Assembly (NCBI GenBank): GCA_033439265.1
Contig: JAVTVX010000010.1
Coordinates: forward strand, 17,081,490 to 17,145,489
DNA: 64,000 nucleotides
Direction: 5' to 3'
DNA from: Dillenia suffruticosa
Lineage: Eukaryota > Streptophyta > Magnoliopsida > Dilleniales > Dilleniaceae
Shown: positions 1 through 10,829 of the stretch, piece after piece
How positions within the stretch are numbered: the stretch's first letter is position 1
How the letters are laid out: each line of letters starts with the position of its first letter
Notes under the pieces: model-generated
What the model was told of the DNA's origin: nothing
The model's input: the letters and a program-made list of their open reading frames with translations, nothing else
Databases searched by the model: none
Made by a program: the position numbers and the translations under genes

Positions 1-2923
1 TATAGAGTAGACGATGATGATAATCGTGAAAATCAGCACTGGAAAATCAAGGAAATGAGTTTCAGCAATTACTAGTATAAAGGACACATAATACAGACAG
101 TAAGAAAAGTAGGACGCACCCGCCATAGAGAGGTAAAAAGTTTGATAGGCTCCATGGGAAATGGTAACCACAGTGTGCCTCAACTGTTTCCAGGACTCTA
201 AGCACCATCCACAACCACAAAGTCATCAGGTGAGGACCGGTAATTGCAGGACCAACAATCGTAGCGAAGCCAAGGAACAATATCTCAGCAGGGTGAGCAT
301 ATTCAGAAGTCAGTCCAAATGGTGTGGCATATCTATAAATGATCAAAATACAGTTGACAGTCGTAAGGAAACAGCAAAAATAAAATAAAATAACATAATA
401 CTAAGAAACAACAAATCCATCATAGGCAACTATCACACTTACTCATGATGGACACTGTGGACATGCTTGTACAACCATTTAGTATGTAGGATCCTGTGTC
501 CCCAGTAGAAAACAAAATCTTCAAGGATGAAGTAAAAAAGTATCTGTGTGGAAACTACCTTCCTGCAGAATCAAGCATTTATCTGTAACTGTTGCTACCC
601 ATGCTTCATATAAGAGGAAATTCAACAAAAGTATTAAAAAGGTTTGAGACATGATTTTTCTAAAGCAATAAAGCATTCAGGAGTGAATTCAAAAATATTT
701 GTATATGAGGCTTTATTTATAAAGAACCTGAAAGTACCAGGACGGCAGTGGAAGACTACTACGCATGCCCATGAATTTGAAGATAGGATATGAAAAGATC
801 ATTACTGGCAGATTGACACCAAAATGATAGAGCAATAGGCGCATAATACATTTCTCCTGAGCTGCAAGGGTGTTATTCTTTGTCTGCAGAAGAACAGAAA
901 ATTATTTTTAGGGCTCTAAAAGCTTATAGAAGAACGAATTAAGAAACAGCAGTGATAACATCAGCCAAGATGATGGCACATCTCTCTTGTTGCTGATAAG
1001 AGAATATGGTAATTTGCAAATTCTTTCCTTTAGTGGAAGCCGACTTTGTCAATGGGCAATATTATTGCCAATGGTGATAGAGAACAGAATCGCTTGAAGA
1101 TGAGTAAGACGACAACAATGATGTTGAACAGTATCATTTAAAGAAAGAAAAATATGCATACCAGTCAGGTACAAATGAAAAACACAAAGCCGCTAAGGGC
1201 ACAATACTGCATAGCAGACTTGAATTTTGTCACGGACAAAGTCCCCAAAATCAAAGAAGGAAAATTACAAGATCATGTAGCACCATAACTAGCAGTTGCA
1301 TACAGCAGTTTGATTATCACCGACATAGCATTTACATGCAAGGTCAGGGGACAATATTACAGAACACCATAACTAGGAGATAGCAACAGAGCACCTTGAG
1401 TATCGATGATAAGTTCTGAATCAAAACCTAAATGAAATAATCAAGGACAAGAGAAGTAAATAACTGAATACATGCTTAATTACTATCTCTTTTTTTGTCA
1501 AGGGGGCAATAAACAGAGGGAGCCCTCCCAGAAGCACTCATCCTTACTGCAAGTGATTTATTTCTGCCTATCTGGTGAGATAAACAAGAAAACCATCCAA
1601 CTAAGACAACTAGCACCTAGATGTAATTTCCATGGTAATTTGGAATCCTCAAACAGAAGCAAAAACATAATTTGTACATGGAAATGAATGATCAATTCAA
1701 AAAGCCCATGTGCATGATATATGGTTGCTCTTTATCAGAGAAGTCCTTACTAATGATAAGGACATAAGAGCAGAATGAGAAAGAGAATCAACAAAATGAC
1801 AATATGGATCCACACTACAGCTGGACCATGTTCTGAGAAAGCAACTATCTCATACAAAATAGGGCCTTTAAGTCTTACCTGAATCTTGTACTTGCTCAGG
1901 AGTCCAGCCCTTTCAAGAAATATAAAAGGAAGTCCCGACAAGAAGAAGACACTTTCATGAAGAAAGAAACTACCAAGGCAAGCCAGTTGAAAGTCACTGA
2001 AATGAGTGATCAGATACTGCACCGTACAGAAGCAGAGTAATCATTAAACTATTATATAGAGATAACCTGATGAGACGGAAGACACCACAATAAATGTATA
2101 CACCATGTTAGCTATTGAGCAATAAATCTATGAACATTCTACACTTATTGTCGTCAAAGCAGATAAAAAATTCGGAAACTTGGGCTTGATCATTATTTCA
2201 GTGCTGCTGCTAACACTGGCATAGTCTTGAACTATATTCCAACAATCAACAATTGCTACACATCGCTGGGATTTTCATGCATCTATTTAAAGTAAAACTT
2301 AAGAACAAAATCAGTTTGGTTGGGTTGGGGGGGAATGCTACATCAGAACAGATTCAATAAGAAAATCCCAAATGATTACATTGTCCGTATTCAGAAATTT
2401 ATTACATGAGCAGATAAATTAAGTTTTGGTTTTGATACAATCAATTTCATGTAAGACCCGCCCAAAGGTATTCGATCATACGCTTCACAGAGAAAGACCA
2501 TACTATGAAGAGAAAACCGAACAGTACGTAGGACCACAGCAGATTAACAAAGTTAAGATCGATGGTAGAGAGCAGATGTAAAAAAACGACCCAAAAAAAG
2601 GACGGTAAATGCAATGAATTTGAAGAGCGGGAGCAGTGGTGAGTCTGGATTTGAATTTTTCCATTCCACATACAGTCTTTGCAAATATCAACATACACTA
2701 CTTCCAAATCAATTGGGTATTAGAGGGAGCCAGTGCAATTCAAACAAGAAATGCTAGAATGCGGGAATACAAGAGTGAACAGATGCACAAATCTAGGGCA
2801 ACAAAAATTCACGATTTACAGTTCAATAGAACTGAGGAAAAGGACAAACAAATTTCGGAGCAGTAAAGAGAGTGAGAGAGAAAGAGAGAGTACCTGCCAA
2901 CCAGATTCGACAAAGGAAGCCAT
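1..2923 (-). CDS. SMO2: Sterol 4-alpha-methyl oxidase 2 (SMO2), 3' part beyond window
   Basis: Methylsterol monooxygenase of the ER membrane that oxidises the 4-alpha-methyl group of sterol intermediates after the first C4 demethylation, a di-iron hydroxylase of the fatty-acid-hydroxylase superfamily. I place coding exons at 2894-2923, 1879-2016, 738-883, 443-562, 120-332 and 1-38, all with GT/AG borders and matching phases, giving about 228 residues before the left edge. The start MASFVESGWQ matches the family N-terminus. The three iron-binding His clusters are visible: HRILH, HSVHHE (which continues across the next splice junction) and HDYHH in the last visible exon. Strongly hydrophobic segments lie in exons 2 and 5. 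The first exon has only 30 coding bases and sits about 880 bases upstream of the second. The C-terminal end (usually about 35 more residues) lies outside the window. The leader carries GA tracts. Identity is secure; exact sterol substrate is inferred from the family. Confidence 0.93.
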
Positions 2924-3007
2924 GAGACTGCCGAGATCTCCGGCGCGCAAAAAAAAGATTGAATCCAAGATGACGATAGAGAGAGAGAGAGAGAGGAGAG
3001 AGAGAGA
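2862..3007 (-). promoter_or_regulatory. GA/CT-rich leader of SMO2
   Basis: Interrupted GA tracts flank the SMO2 start codon, with the longest run at about 2979-3007 upstream of the ATG at 2923. On the coding strand these read as CT-rich (Y-patch-like) leader sequence. GA/CT tracts of this kind are known binding sites for plant BPC/GAGA factors; function here is inferred only from position. Confidence 0.4.
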
Positions 3008-3110
3008 ATTAGGGGAAAGAGGGCATTTTAAACCGGGGACCATGAGACAGTCTGTCCGTATAGGAATCTGAGCATTTTCCGTCCGCACGTGAATGGGTAA
3101 GTGGCATTGA

Positions 3111-3147
3111 ACCCACCGCCCCCCGCCCCCCGCCCCCCGCCCCCAGT
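3111..3147. repeat. GC-rich minisatellite, CCCCCGC units
   Basis: About four tandem units of a CCCCCGC-type heptamer in otherwise AT-rich sequence, roughly 190 bases upstream of the SMO2 ATG. The G-rich strand has the regular G-runs that could form a quadruplex; that is inference. Confidence 0.8.
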
Positions 3148-3299
3148 CCCAAGCTCTATTTTTAAAAAAATAAATAAATAAATTTAAATATAATAAATTT
3201 TGGTTCTTTGGTGATGCAGACCCACCCCAGTCCCGTGGTGACTCATGACGTGCCCTCGTCCCTTCCACCTGAAAACTACGCAATGAAAAATCTCAGAAC

Positions 3300-4190
3300 C
3301 TTGCGCACTCCCGAATGTTCAATACATAATCAAAATTATAAGATATTTTTTAAATTTAATTAATTAATAAAAATCATTTTAAAAATACATTTAAAAATTT
3401 TCAACTCTTTTCATTTTATTGGGATTATTACAGACAAATTTATTCAGAAAATAATAAATATAATTCAAATTAAATATTTTATAGTTATAGTAAGGCATAT
3501 AGTGAATAGTGTATATATATATTTATCATAATTTTGTTGATTATTAGAAAATTTATTAAACATTAGTCTATTAGGAATTATTTGAGGTTGAATCATTTCA
3601 TCATAAACATTAAGTTTCGATGTGAATCACTACGTATGACATTGCCTTTTAAACAACATTAACAATCACTATCACTTTGTGACAACAATCATTCTGTCAA
3701 CGTAACCCTCTTGCATATGGGAGAAAATTCTCCAAATGCATTCATTCCCTAATTTAGTTTCTCACTCCCCATCCCCATCAATCATATCTTTATTTTGGAC
3801 TCAACTCCAATCTCCATACAATATAGTCAAACCTCATCTTAGTCCTTTCCAAACTTCGTGACCCTTTACCAGAGTCAACCAGATAGATGTTGCGGACACT
3901 AGTGTGGACCCTTCAGAATTTTAATCCTTTATGACCAGAGAATTAGCAACTAATATCTCCACCTGACACTTTGAGATAGAATGGTAAAGACTGAGAGAAA
4001 CAGGCAAGTTATTAGACAACATGGTCTAGGAAACTGCTTACATTTTTGTTGTGCTTCTTGAAGTAGCATCAGGTTGTGAACGTGTCCAACATTAGGATTT
4101 CTAGCATGCCCAATCCGGCATCTGCGGACACTGCTGCTCCTATGGTCGAATAAAATGTGGTGGTGCGGTGTGGTTTTTGCTGTTGTTGCA
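3300..4190. other. AT-rich spacer, no gene seen
   Basis: Low-complexity AT-rich sequence upstream of SMO2. No reading frame with recognisable protein character, RNA gene or mobile element was seen on either strand. Confidence 0.6.
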
Positions 4191-4480
4191 ACAGGTGCTG
4201 CTGCTGCTGCTGCTGCTGCTGTTTCCATTATTGTTGCCGTTTTTGTGGTTGTCGTTGATGTTGCTGTTGCTGATCTTGCCCTATTTGTGCTGCTGCATTG
4301 GATGGGATAATCATTCGGGATTCAATTGGCCAAAGAAATTGAGAAGATGCCAGTTTCTACTACAGGAAGATATGCTGTGGCTTCTGCTGCTGAAGATGGT
4401 AGGAAGGTGAACCAGAAGCAGACATTGCAGGCACCTCCTTAATCCACTGTGGCTACACCAAAGTGTTGTGCATCATAGCT
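4190..4480 (-). pseudogene. Possible decayed Gln-rich coding fragment
   Basis: A (CTG)n run at about 4195-4222 reads as poly-Gln on the minus strand (poly-Ala or poly-Ser in the other frames). Upstream in the same minus frame are further Gln/His-rich codons, but a TAA interrupts just before the Gln run and another stop lies some 60 codons after it. No splice structure or family could be recognised. It may be a relic of a Gln-rich regulatory gene or simply an expanded trinucleotide repeat; I favour neither strongly. Confidence 0.2.
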
Positions 4481-5232
4481 ACTTCTCCACCAAGTGTTGG
4501 AAGTCCTTGGAATGCTTTGAGCCTGTAGTTTCTAAAGGGAAAAAGAATGGCGCTATTATTTTCATGTATAAAAAGTCGAAGGGGAGAATAAACAAATGGG
4601 CATAGTACACACACACACACACACAAAAGACCAGAATACTCCAAAAAAAAAACGCCAGAATACTCCAAAAGAATTGCAATCAGACGTCCCTCAAAAACCT
4701 CCGGTTCACCACATTAATAACAAGAAAGAGAATTAAAGATATTGCAAGAGGCCCATTTGCCCTTTCTGGTGAGTTTAGGTTGTTCACTATCCCCACCCAT
4801 TGCCTCCATCCCCTGGACCAGGTTGTGCGTAGGCTACACACCAAAAAACATAACTTCTCTCTCCATTGCATATACTTGCAATTGCCGGCAATAATAGCAA
4901 ACAGACATATGGGGTCATTTACGCGTCAAGAAGTTATTCATGGCCAATTACAACATCTGTGACTGCCAATGGTGGAATTGAATTCTATCGAGAATTTCAT
5001 CAAATAAGTTGTAAGCATTTAAGAGAGTACTTACACCAAATCTCCCAAATTGCTGCCACAAGTTATACAGAGTACAGAAAACTTGGGTAATAAGCAATTT
5101 GAACATGCGGAGTCAATGAGTAAAATATTATTTAAAACTAAAATTAGGTTCAGACCATGTAACAATATTTTCCATGAAAAATAAACGTAAATTCAAAAAA
5201 GCGTAACGGGAGTACAAAATAAATAATGAAAA

Positions 5233-5263
<31 letters not shown>

Positions 5264-5534
5264 TTACTTATTTACTTTTTAATAAAATTAAAAAGAGTTC
5301 CTTAGCCAATGAAGATAGAATAAATATATATATATATATAATTACTTATTTACGTTTTATATAGAGTATATATATTTCACACAATGAATAGATTCCTTAG
5401 CCAAGATCTTTATGAGGATACTAATTTTTATATGTCAGAAAAGAATGAGGGGAATGAATTTGAAAGTGTTAAAAGTTATCCAAACTCTTACTTCATGGTG
5501 ACCTTTCGTCAAATGGGCATACCAAATTCAATTA

Positions 5535-5585
<51 letters not shown>

Positions 5586-5900
5586 GAGAGATGATAAAGT
5601 CACAACACAAGTGTATTAGCCCCACATTTCTACTATGGAAAAGCAGATTTAACTGAGCAATCACACATACAGTGGTTTTAAGGCAAATATGGTTTAAGGC
5701 AATTTTGAAGATGCTTGTAAATTAAAGGTGGGCTTTCATTTCATTGCATCCCACAGGAGACTTCTTATAGGGGTGAAGGAAATGGACTCTTCACCAAACT
5801 CTCTACATTATCCATCTCATGTTCTCTTTTTATCCCATTTCTCAAGCTATTCAACTCCAATCTCTCTCCCTCCCTCTTTCCATTCTCATGGAAGGTCTCA
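4481..5900. other. Spacer with AC, TA and GA microsatellites
   Basis: No convincing gene. Contains an (AC)n run near 4610-4625, (TA)n near 5238-5262 and 5322-5341, and a 50-base (GA)n run at 5539-5590. Short open frames here have no family character. Confidence 0.6.
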
Positions 5901-5925
5901 TCCCTTTTATTTACAAGGTGATAGC

Positions 5926-6390
5926 GCAATACAGGGCCAGTGAGCAACCTTCAATGACTGAATCACCTCCGGCTGGACCATATACTCGACTTCCAGGGGA
6001 TTCACAAAATTTCAAGCCATCGGATACTCAGCGATTTCTACATTCACCTTCAGTGCGATGCTCTCCACCAACATCCCAAGCAGCAGGCTCTTCAACGAGC
6101 ATACCACCGGTTTGCAGAACAACTCATCACCAAGTCTTCCTAGTGTGAATTGGCCACATCAAACTGCTATGCCACGCATGCTCCAGAAACACCAAATTGG
6201 TAGCTGTAGTTACCAAGTCATCTATCATTTTTTTCCCTTTTATGGCTTATCGTTTTTCAATAAGATCAATAAGAGTGCGACCCTTCAAACTGCTATGCCA
6301 GGCATGGGAGGATTTCAGTCGGGGGATGTGTCAGAATGGGGAATACATAAGTTTTGCATCATTGTACGTTTACAAAATTTGCAAGGCTAG
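5926..6390 (+). pseudogene. Unidentified coding-like remnant with repeated AMPxM motif
   Basis: Over about 220 bases (5930-6150) all three plus-strand frames are largely open and rich in Gln, Ser and Pro. One frame contains HPKQQALQRAYHRFAEQL, which looks like real helical coding sequence but ends at a TAG. A near-exact 22-base repeat (about 6159-6180 and 6284-6306) encodes AMPRM / AMPGM in the frames around it. I could not assign a family, start codon or consistent splice pattern. It could be a frameshifted relic of a Q-rich protein gene, possibly related to the Gln-rich fragment at 4.2-4.5 kb; that link is inference. Confidence 0.22.
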
Positions 6391-6724
6391 AATGGAAAAA
6401 AAGTAGGTCAGATAGAAAGAACCCATTCCCAGGGTCAGACTCAGAACCCATTTACTCAATAAACACAATTCAGATAACCACAATGCTCTGCCACTATGAA
6501 TATGGAAATCAAGCAAAATTGAAGAGTACAAACACAAACTGAAAACAATTCAACAAGGCTTGTCATTGCTTTGCTCATAGAAATTTCCCCGAGTAGTTAC
6601 TTATAAATGTAAAAGGCCACATAAGTGAACAATCCAACACTAAGCATAAATTGAAGGACTCATAAATCAAAAATTATGTCTCAAAGATCAAATATAACAT
6701 CACAACATGCTAAGGAAAAAGATC

Positions 6725-8839
6725 CTAGTTTGATCTAGGAGTGGCCCATTCAACCCTCAGTATAAGATTGTCGTAACCATATCCATTGAGTTTGTTTATA
6801 GCTCGTTCTGCATCCTCCTTGTTCACAAAGTTAACAAAACCAAAACCTCTGCTCATGCCAGTCTTCTGATCAACTGCAACATAGACACGGCTAACAGCAC
6901 CAAAAGTGCGGAAGAGCTCAAGCAAGTCAGGCTCACGAGTGTCTTCAGAGAGGTTGGTGACCCTAACAGAGTTCTCATCATTCCTACGTCTCATGTCGGT
7001 TCCGGTTCTCTCAGCCCCTGCTCTTAAGCCTGGCGCAACATATGTGCTCTTGCCAGCACCAGAGACAGCACCTGGGCCCTCTGAGGTAGGAGGCTTGTCA
7101 ATGAAACCTTCGGGTGGAGCAGCAAGATCCTTGTATGGGCACCGTGAAGTCCAATGATCTCCCTTTTTACCACAGGTTCTACATACCATGAGAACAGCAC
7201 CTCCTTTGGCAAGCTGTGCCATAGGGTCACCAGTGACCTTCGTCTCTTCTGCTTTGGTACCTGTTAGCACATGATATAGAACCAAGATTAAATGCTCTCC
7301 GACATAAATTAAATCATTTAAGCCCGCAACCAAGCTGATAAACAATGATGCTGTATGATATGCACAGCAAGTGTGATAAACAAAACTCCTCTAGCTAGAA
7401 ACGAATAATACAGCACTCAGAACAAGATGAGATCACTACAGAATTCACAAACAAGACGAGGTCATAAAAGGTGAACAATGAAATAGGAATTCAAACTGCA
7501 GCCCCATCAAAGCACAACCAAAAGAAGCACCCTAGCGGAATTCAGTGGTCTTCCCATTTACTTGAGAGAGAGGAACAAGTATCCTACTTAAAACAAGATG
7601 GATTCAATATGTGGAACATAAACATTATAAGTTCCAGTATTCATGAACAAGAATCCATATAACTTTCTGTAGTGACTTTCAAGGGTTCATGTGCCAAAAG
7701 GATATGCAAGGAAGCATTTACAATAAAGCATGGAGGTGAAAACTAGTATCAGTTCTCAGAAAAAGAAGAAACCCCAATTTCTTTCTTGATAAATAAGTAG
7801 ACAAACCATTCAGAATGAGTAACTTCAACCCGCCCCCCCCCCGGGCCGGGGGGGGGGGGGGGGAGAACTCTAACGATGATAAGTACATTAGCATAGAACT
7901 GGAATCCCAGGTCGCGGAAATTCAATTCACCTGTCTAGGGTTTAAATTTGCCTATCCACGCAAGTCCAAAACACAACCTAGCACCTGTTCAGACATTAAA
8001 CCTACATTCTGGGAAAAGAGAACACTTTGGCCCCTGCCTTGAATCAGATTCATGATTTTCACATCAAAGAAGCCATTTAAAAAAAAAAAAAAAAAACACC
8101 CCATATACCATCAACAAAATTATCCACAAAAAATAAAAATAAAGAGAAAAACACAATTCTCAGTAACCATAATTACAATGAACTGATCAATTGCAACAAT
8201 AAAGATATGCATACATGTACCAGTTAAAGTAAACAAGATATGCACAACCTCTCTCCCCCCGCCCCACACAAAAAAAAAAACCCCACAAGGGAAAAAAAGG
8301 AAAGAAAAACCTTAATTTTGAGTCTCTCGTGTATTAATCAAAAGCAAGCCCTTCTATAACCCCAAAAAAGATGCAATTTTTTCAAACAACAAAAGACAAA
8401 AACCCAAACTTGACCAAATCGAAAACCCTATATCATCATAAGTCTTAATCCAATCAAAAACCAAAATAAAATAAAATAAAATAAAATAAATACCAGGAGC
8501 CCTAGGGCGTTCAAGAAGGATCTCTTCGGTGGAAACCATAGTCAGCCGACTTCCAACATCTTCATGCACAGCGTCACCAAACTTAGGCCAAGATCGGCGC
8601 TCAACGGCGCGCTTACTGAGTCTAGCCTTCGCCAATTTCCTAATCCTTGTAGTCGTTGTAATCTTAACCTTATTCCCGTCATCATTAAACTTGTATTCAA
8701 TGACTTTCTTGATTCCATTCTCCTCGGGTCCGATGACTTGACGCGGCGGGAGGAGGAAATCAAGATCCTCACCGTCGTCCTCATCCAATTCTCCCCACCG
8801 GAGCTTGCTCGATAGGGTTGAGCTTTTGTCTGTCGCCAT
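6725..8839 (-). CDS. TIF3G1: Translation initiation factor eIF3 subunit G
   Basis: RNA-binding subunit of the cytosolic eIF3 complex, which loads mRNA on the 40S ribosome. Two exons, 8494-8839 and 6725-7260, join in phase (G|GT) to give 293 residues, the normal length for plant eIF3g. The N-terminal half is acidic then basic and begins MATDKSS. A zinc knuckle uses C142, C145, H151 and C156 (CRTCGKKGDHWTSRC). A C-terminal RRM spans roughly 212-290, with RNP2 VRVTNL (214-219) and RNP1 RGFGFVNF (253-260). All domains look intact. The 1.23-kb intron begins directly with an ATTTT pentanucleotide repeat and contains a poly-C/poly-G palindrome. The leader has a short GA tract at about 8860-8876. Confidence 0.96.
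7831..7863. repeat. Poly-C / poly-G palindrome inside eIF3g intron
   Basis: A run of ten C, then GGGCC, then a run of about sixteen G, forming a nearly perfect self-complementary GC block in AT-rich intron sequence. It could be a genuine hairpin or an assembly or base-calling artefact. Confidence 0.85.
8463..8492 (-). repeat. ATTTT pentanucleotide repeat at the eIF3g 5' splice site
   Basis: About five AAAAT/ATTTT units begin within three bases of the intron donor GT at 8492-8493 on the minus strand, so the U-rich start of the intron is a microsatellite. Confidence 0.75.
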
Positions 8840-9039
8840 TGCCGCTGTTTTGTTTTCAGAGAGAGAGAGAGAGAGCCTGCGGTTGCAGGGGGACGGGGGG
8901 AAGGGTTTCTAGGTTTTGTGTGTGGAGGAATTATCTGGTGTGATAAGGTGCACGGGTTTTGATTAAGAATGCACTCAATGTTGTTGAGAGGGTGGGGCAT
9001 ATACATAGTACAGTGAACCGACTCACGCACGACCTGGTC

Positions 9040-10423
9040 CAAATAGAAGGAATGGAACTAGGTTCGCTGTTTTCGTGTGTTGACGTCATCTTTTTTGTTC
9101 TTAACTAGGATTTAGGAATTTTCTATTTTCATTTCTTTTTTAACATATAGGAAACTTGCTAAAAAGGAAATTTCTAATTACAATATTTCTTTTTTTCTTA
9201 TACGGGAAATCTTAATTTTTTTTTCTAAATAAGTTATAAATATTACATATAATCAAATCAAATTATAAAATAAGGTTGAATAAAAAAAATACAGTTATAA
9301 ATTAGATCTATCAACTCAATTATTTAAAAAAAAATTCGATTTTTTAACTCTACAATCATATATTAATTCAAACATTTCTTCTTTTCTCTTATATGGGCAT
9401 TTTTTATAAGATGAGAATAAAAAATAAAAGTGTCCATTTATTTAGGAAAACCTTTTTTTTCATTTAAACTTTGGATTTTCTTAAGAAGTCCTTCACTGTA
9501 TTTGCATTTCAAAATAGCAAAGGCTTGGGCAATGTCTAGCTTCCGTACCCATAACTCTATTGGGCCAAAGGAAAATGGAGTTAATTCTCTTTTTTTTTTT
9601 TTTTTTTTTTCTTTCTATTTAACGTAATGAATAAATAATAATAAAAACAAAATCAAATCTATTCTTCAGTGTAGTGTTATTCGTAGCCCTACTTGTCACT
9701 CAGAGTAACAAGCAGATTTGAGACATGGGTCATGCAAAAATAGGGGATTAAACTAATTAGGATGTATATACTATTAAAATTTGTCTCACACCCACATGCA
9801 TGTTGGCATGGGTGTACACAGTGAGATTTCGCACATACACGTATAGTCTCCATGATGAGATCCTTTTTTGGTTATAAAGGGAAGGATGTGATTCACTCAA
9901 AGTAATACCATTAAATCTGAGATCTCTCGTTGATAATGAGAATCTTTTGTAGATAAAAGGTACGATGTTGAACATTTTTTCGATCTTTATTCTCAATAAT
10001 GAATGACACAATATCTCAACATCAAATCATTTGAGTAGGTTCATCATTCAAGAGGGTGACTAGTAAAAGTATAAACCTCCATGAGCCTCCTTATCTCTCG
10101 TAAAGTATGAAGAGCATTATTTCTGAGGTAGAGTGGAAGAGGAAAAAATACATTATATCACATATTTGCAACCAAAAAAAAAAAAAAGGCGAGGAAAACA
10201 AAGATTAATTCACGTAGGTCAATAATACCCCACACAAACTTACATGACACAGAGCTCGTACATCACATGGCTCCCTCTCCAATGGGAACACAACCGTTTT
10301 AAAAGAAAAGGTCAAAAAGCCAAAAGAAGAGATAAAAAATAGAAAGTAGACATTAAGTGACAGCAATATGGCCTTGCACTCAACCTAGGCCCCACAAAAA
10401 ATAAAGGAGATCTAAACAACTTT
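9040..10423. other. AT-rich spacer, no gene seen
   Basis: Spacer between the eIF3g promoter side and the 3' end of the small Gly/His-rich gene. It contains a T-run of about 21 bases near 9589-9610 and short A-runs. No supported gene; the part near 10250-10420 is probably 3' UTR of the neighbouring minus-strand gene. Confidence 0.5.
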
Positions 10424-10732
10424 TTAGCAACCGCCATCTCCGCCACCATCACCGCCATGACCGCCACCGTGAACACTGCCTTCACTGGTGGCCAGAGCCA
10501 CACCCATCATAGCCATGGCCATGCCGCCTTCGGCGTTGCTCGTTGAAAGGGCGGCTCCATCATTGTGTGATGCTTCATGGCCATGATGATCACCAGAATC
10601 ACTAGGCTTTTTTGCTACATGTTTCTTCTTGTTCTTGCCTAATTTCGAATTTCCGGCATCGGAGCTCTCGTCGGAGTTTTCACCGTGCTTTCTCCTGGCG
10701 GGGATGCAAAAACAAATTGTCTTGCCCTTCAT
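10424..10732 (-). CDS. Small Gly/His-rich hydrophilic protein, function unknown
   Basis: Single-exon frame of 102 residues starting at the first ATG (10732). The frame is open further upstream to a TTG, but no earlier ATG exists. The N-terminus MKGKTICFCIPARRKHG is basic and has two Cys. The middle is rich in Ser, Lys, Asp and His (KNKKKHVAKK, GDHHGHEASHND), followed by a short hydrophobic Ala/Met patch and a Gly/His/Asp-rich tail ending in Cys. No signal peptide or known domain is visible. A TATATATTAA box lies about 80 bases upstream of the ATG, which supports a real transcription unit. Composition suggests a cytosolic or nuclear low-complexity protein, perhaps metal-binding through His and Cys; that is a guess. 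I do not recognise a named family. Confidence 0.6.
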   Translation of the reverse strand: MKGKTICFCIPARRKHGENSDESSDAGNSKLGKNKKKHVAKKPSDSGDHHGHEASHNDGAALSTSNAEGGMAMAMMGVALATSEGSVHGGGHGGDGGGDGGC

Positions 10733-10807
10733 TATCCTCCGATTAAAAATTTTCAAAAAGCTAAATGCTCTCTATCTTGATTCGGTGTCTCTCTTCTCCT
10801 CTTCTCT

Positions 10808-10818
10808 TAATATATAGT
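10808..10818 (-). promoter_or_regulatory. TATA box of the small Gly/His-rich gene
   Basis: CTATATATTAA on the minus strand, about 80 bases upstream of the ATG at 10732, followed by a CT-rich leader. Spacing fits transcription starting about 30 bases downstream. Confidence 0.6.
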
Positions 10819-10829
10819 GCTTAGAAAAG

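Noticed and set aside
2816..3283. 155-codon minus frame over the SMO2 leader
   Set aside because: It overlaps the first SMO2 exon in another frame and reads through GA and GC repeats; it is leader and promoter DNA.
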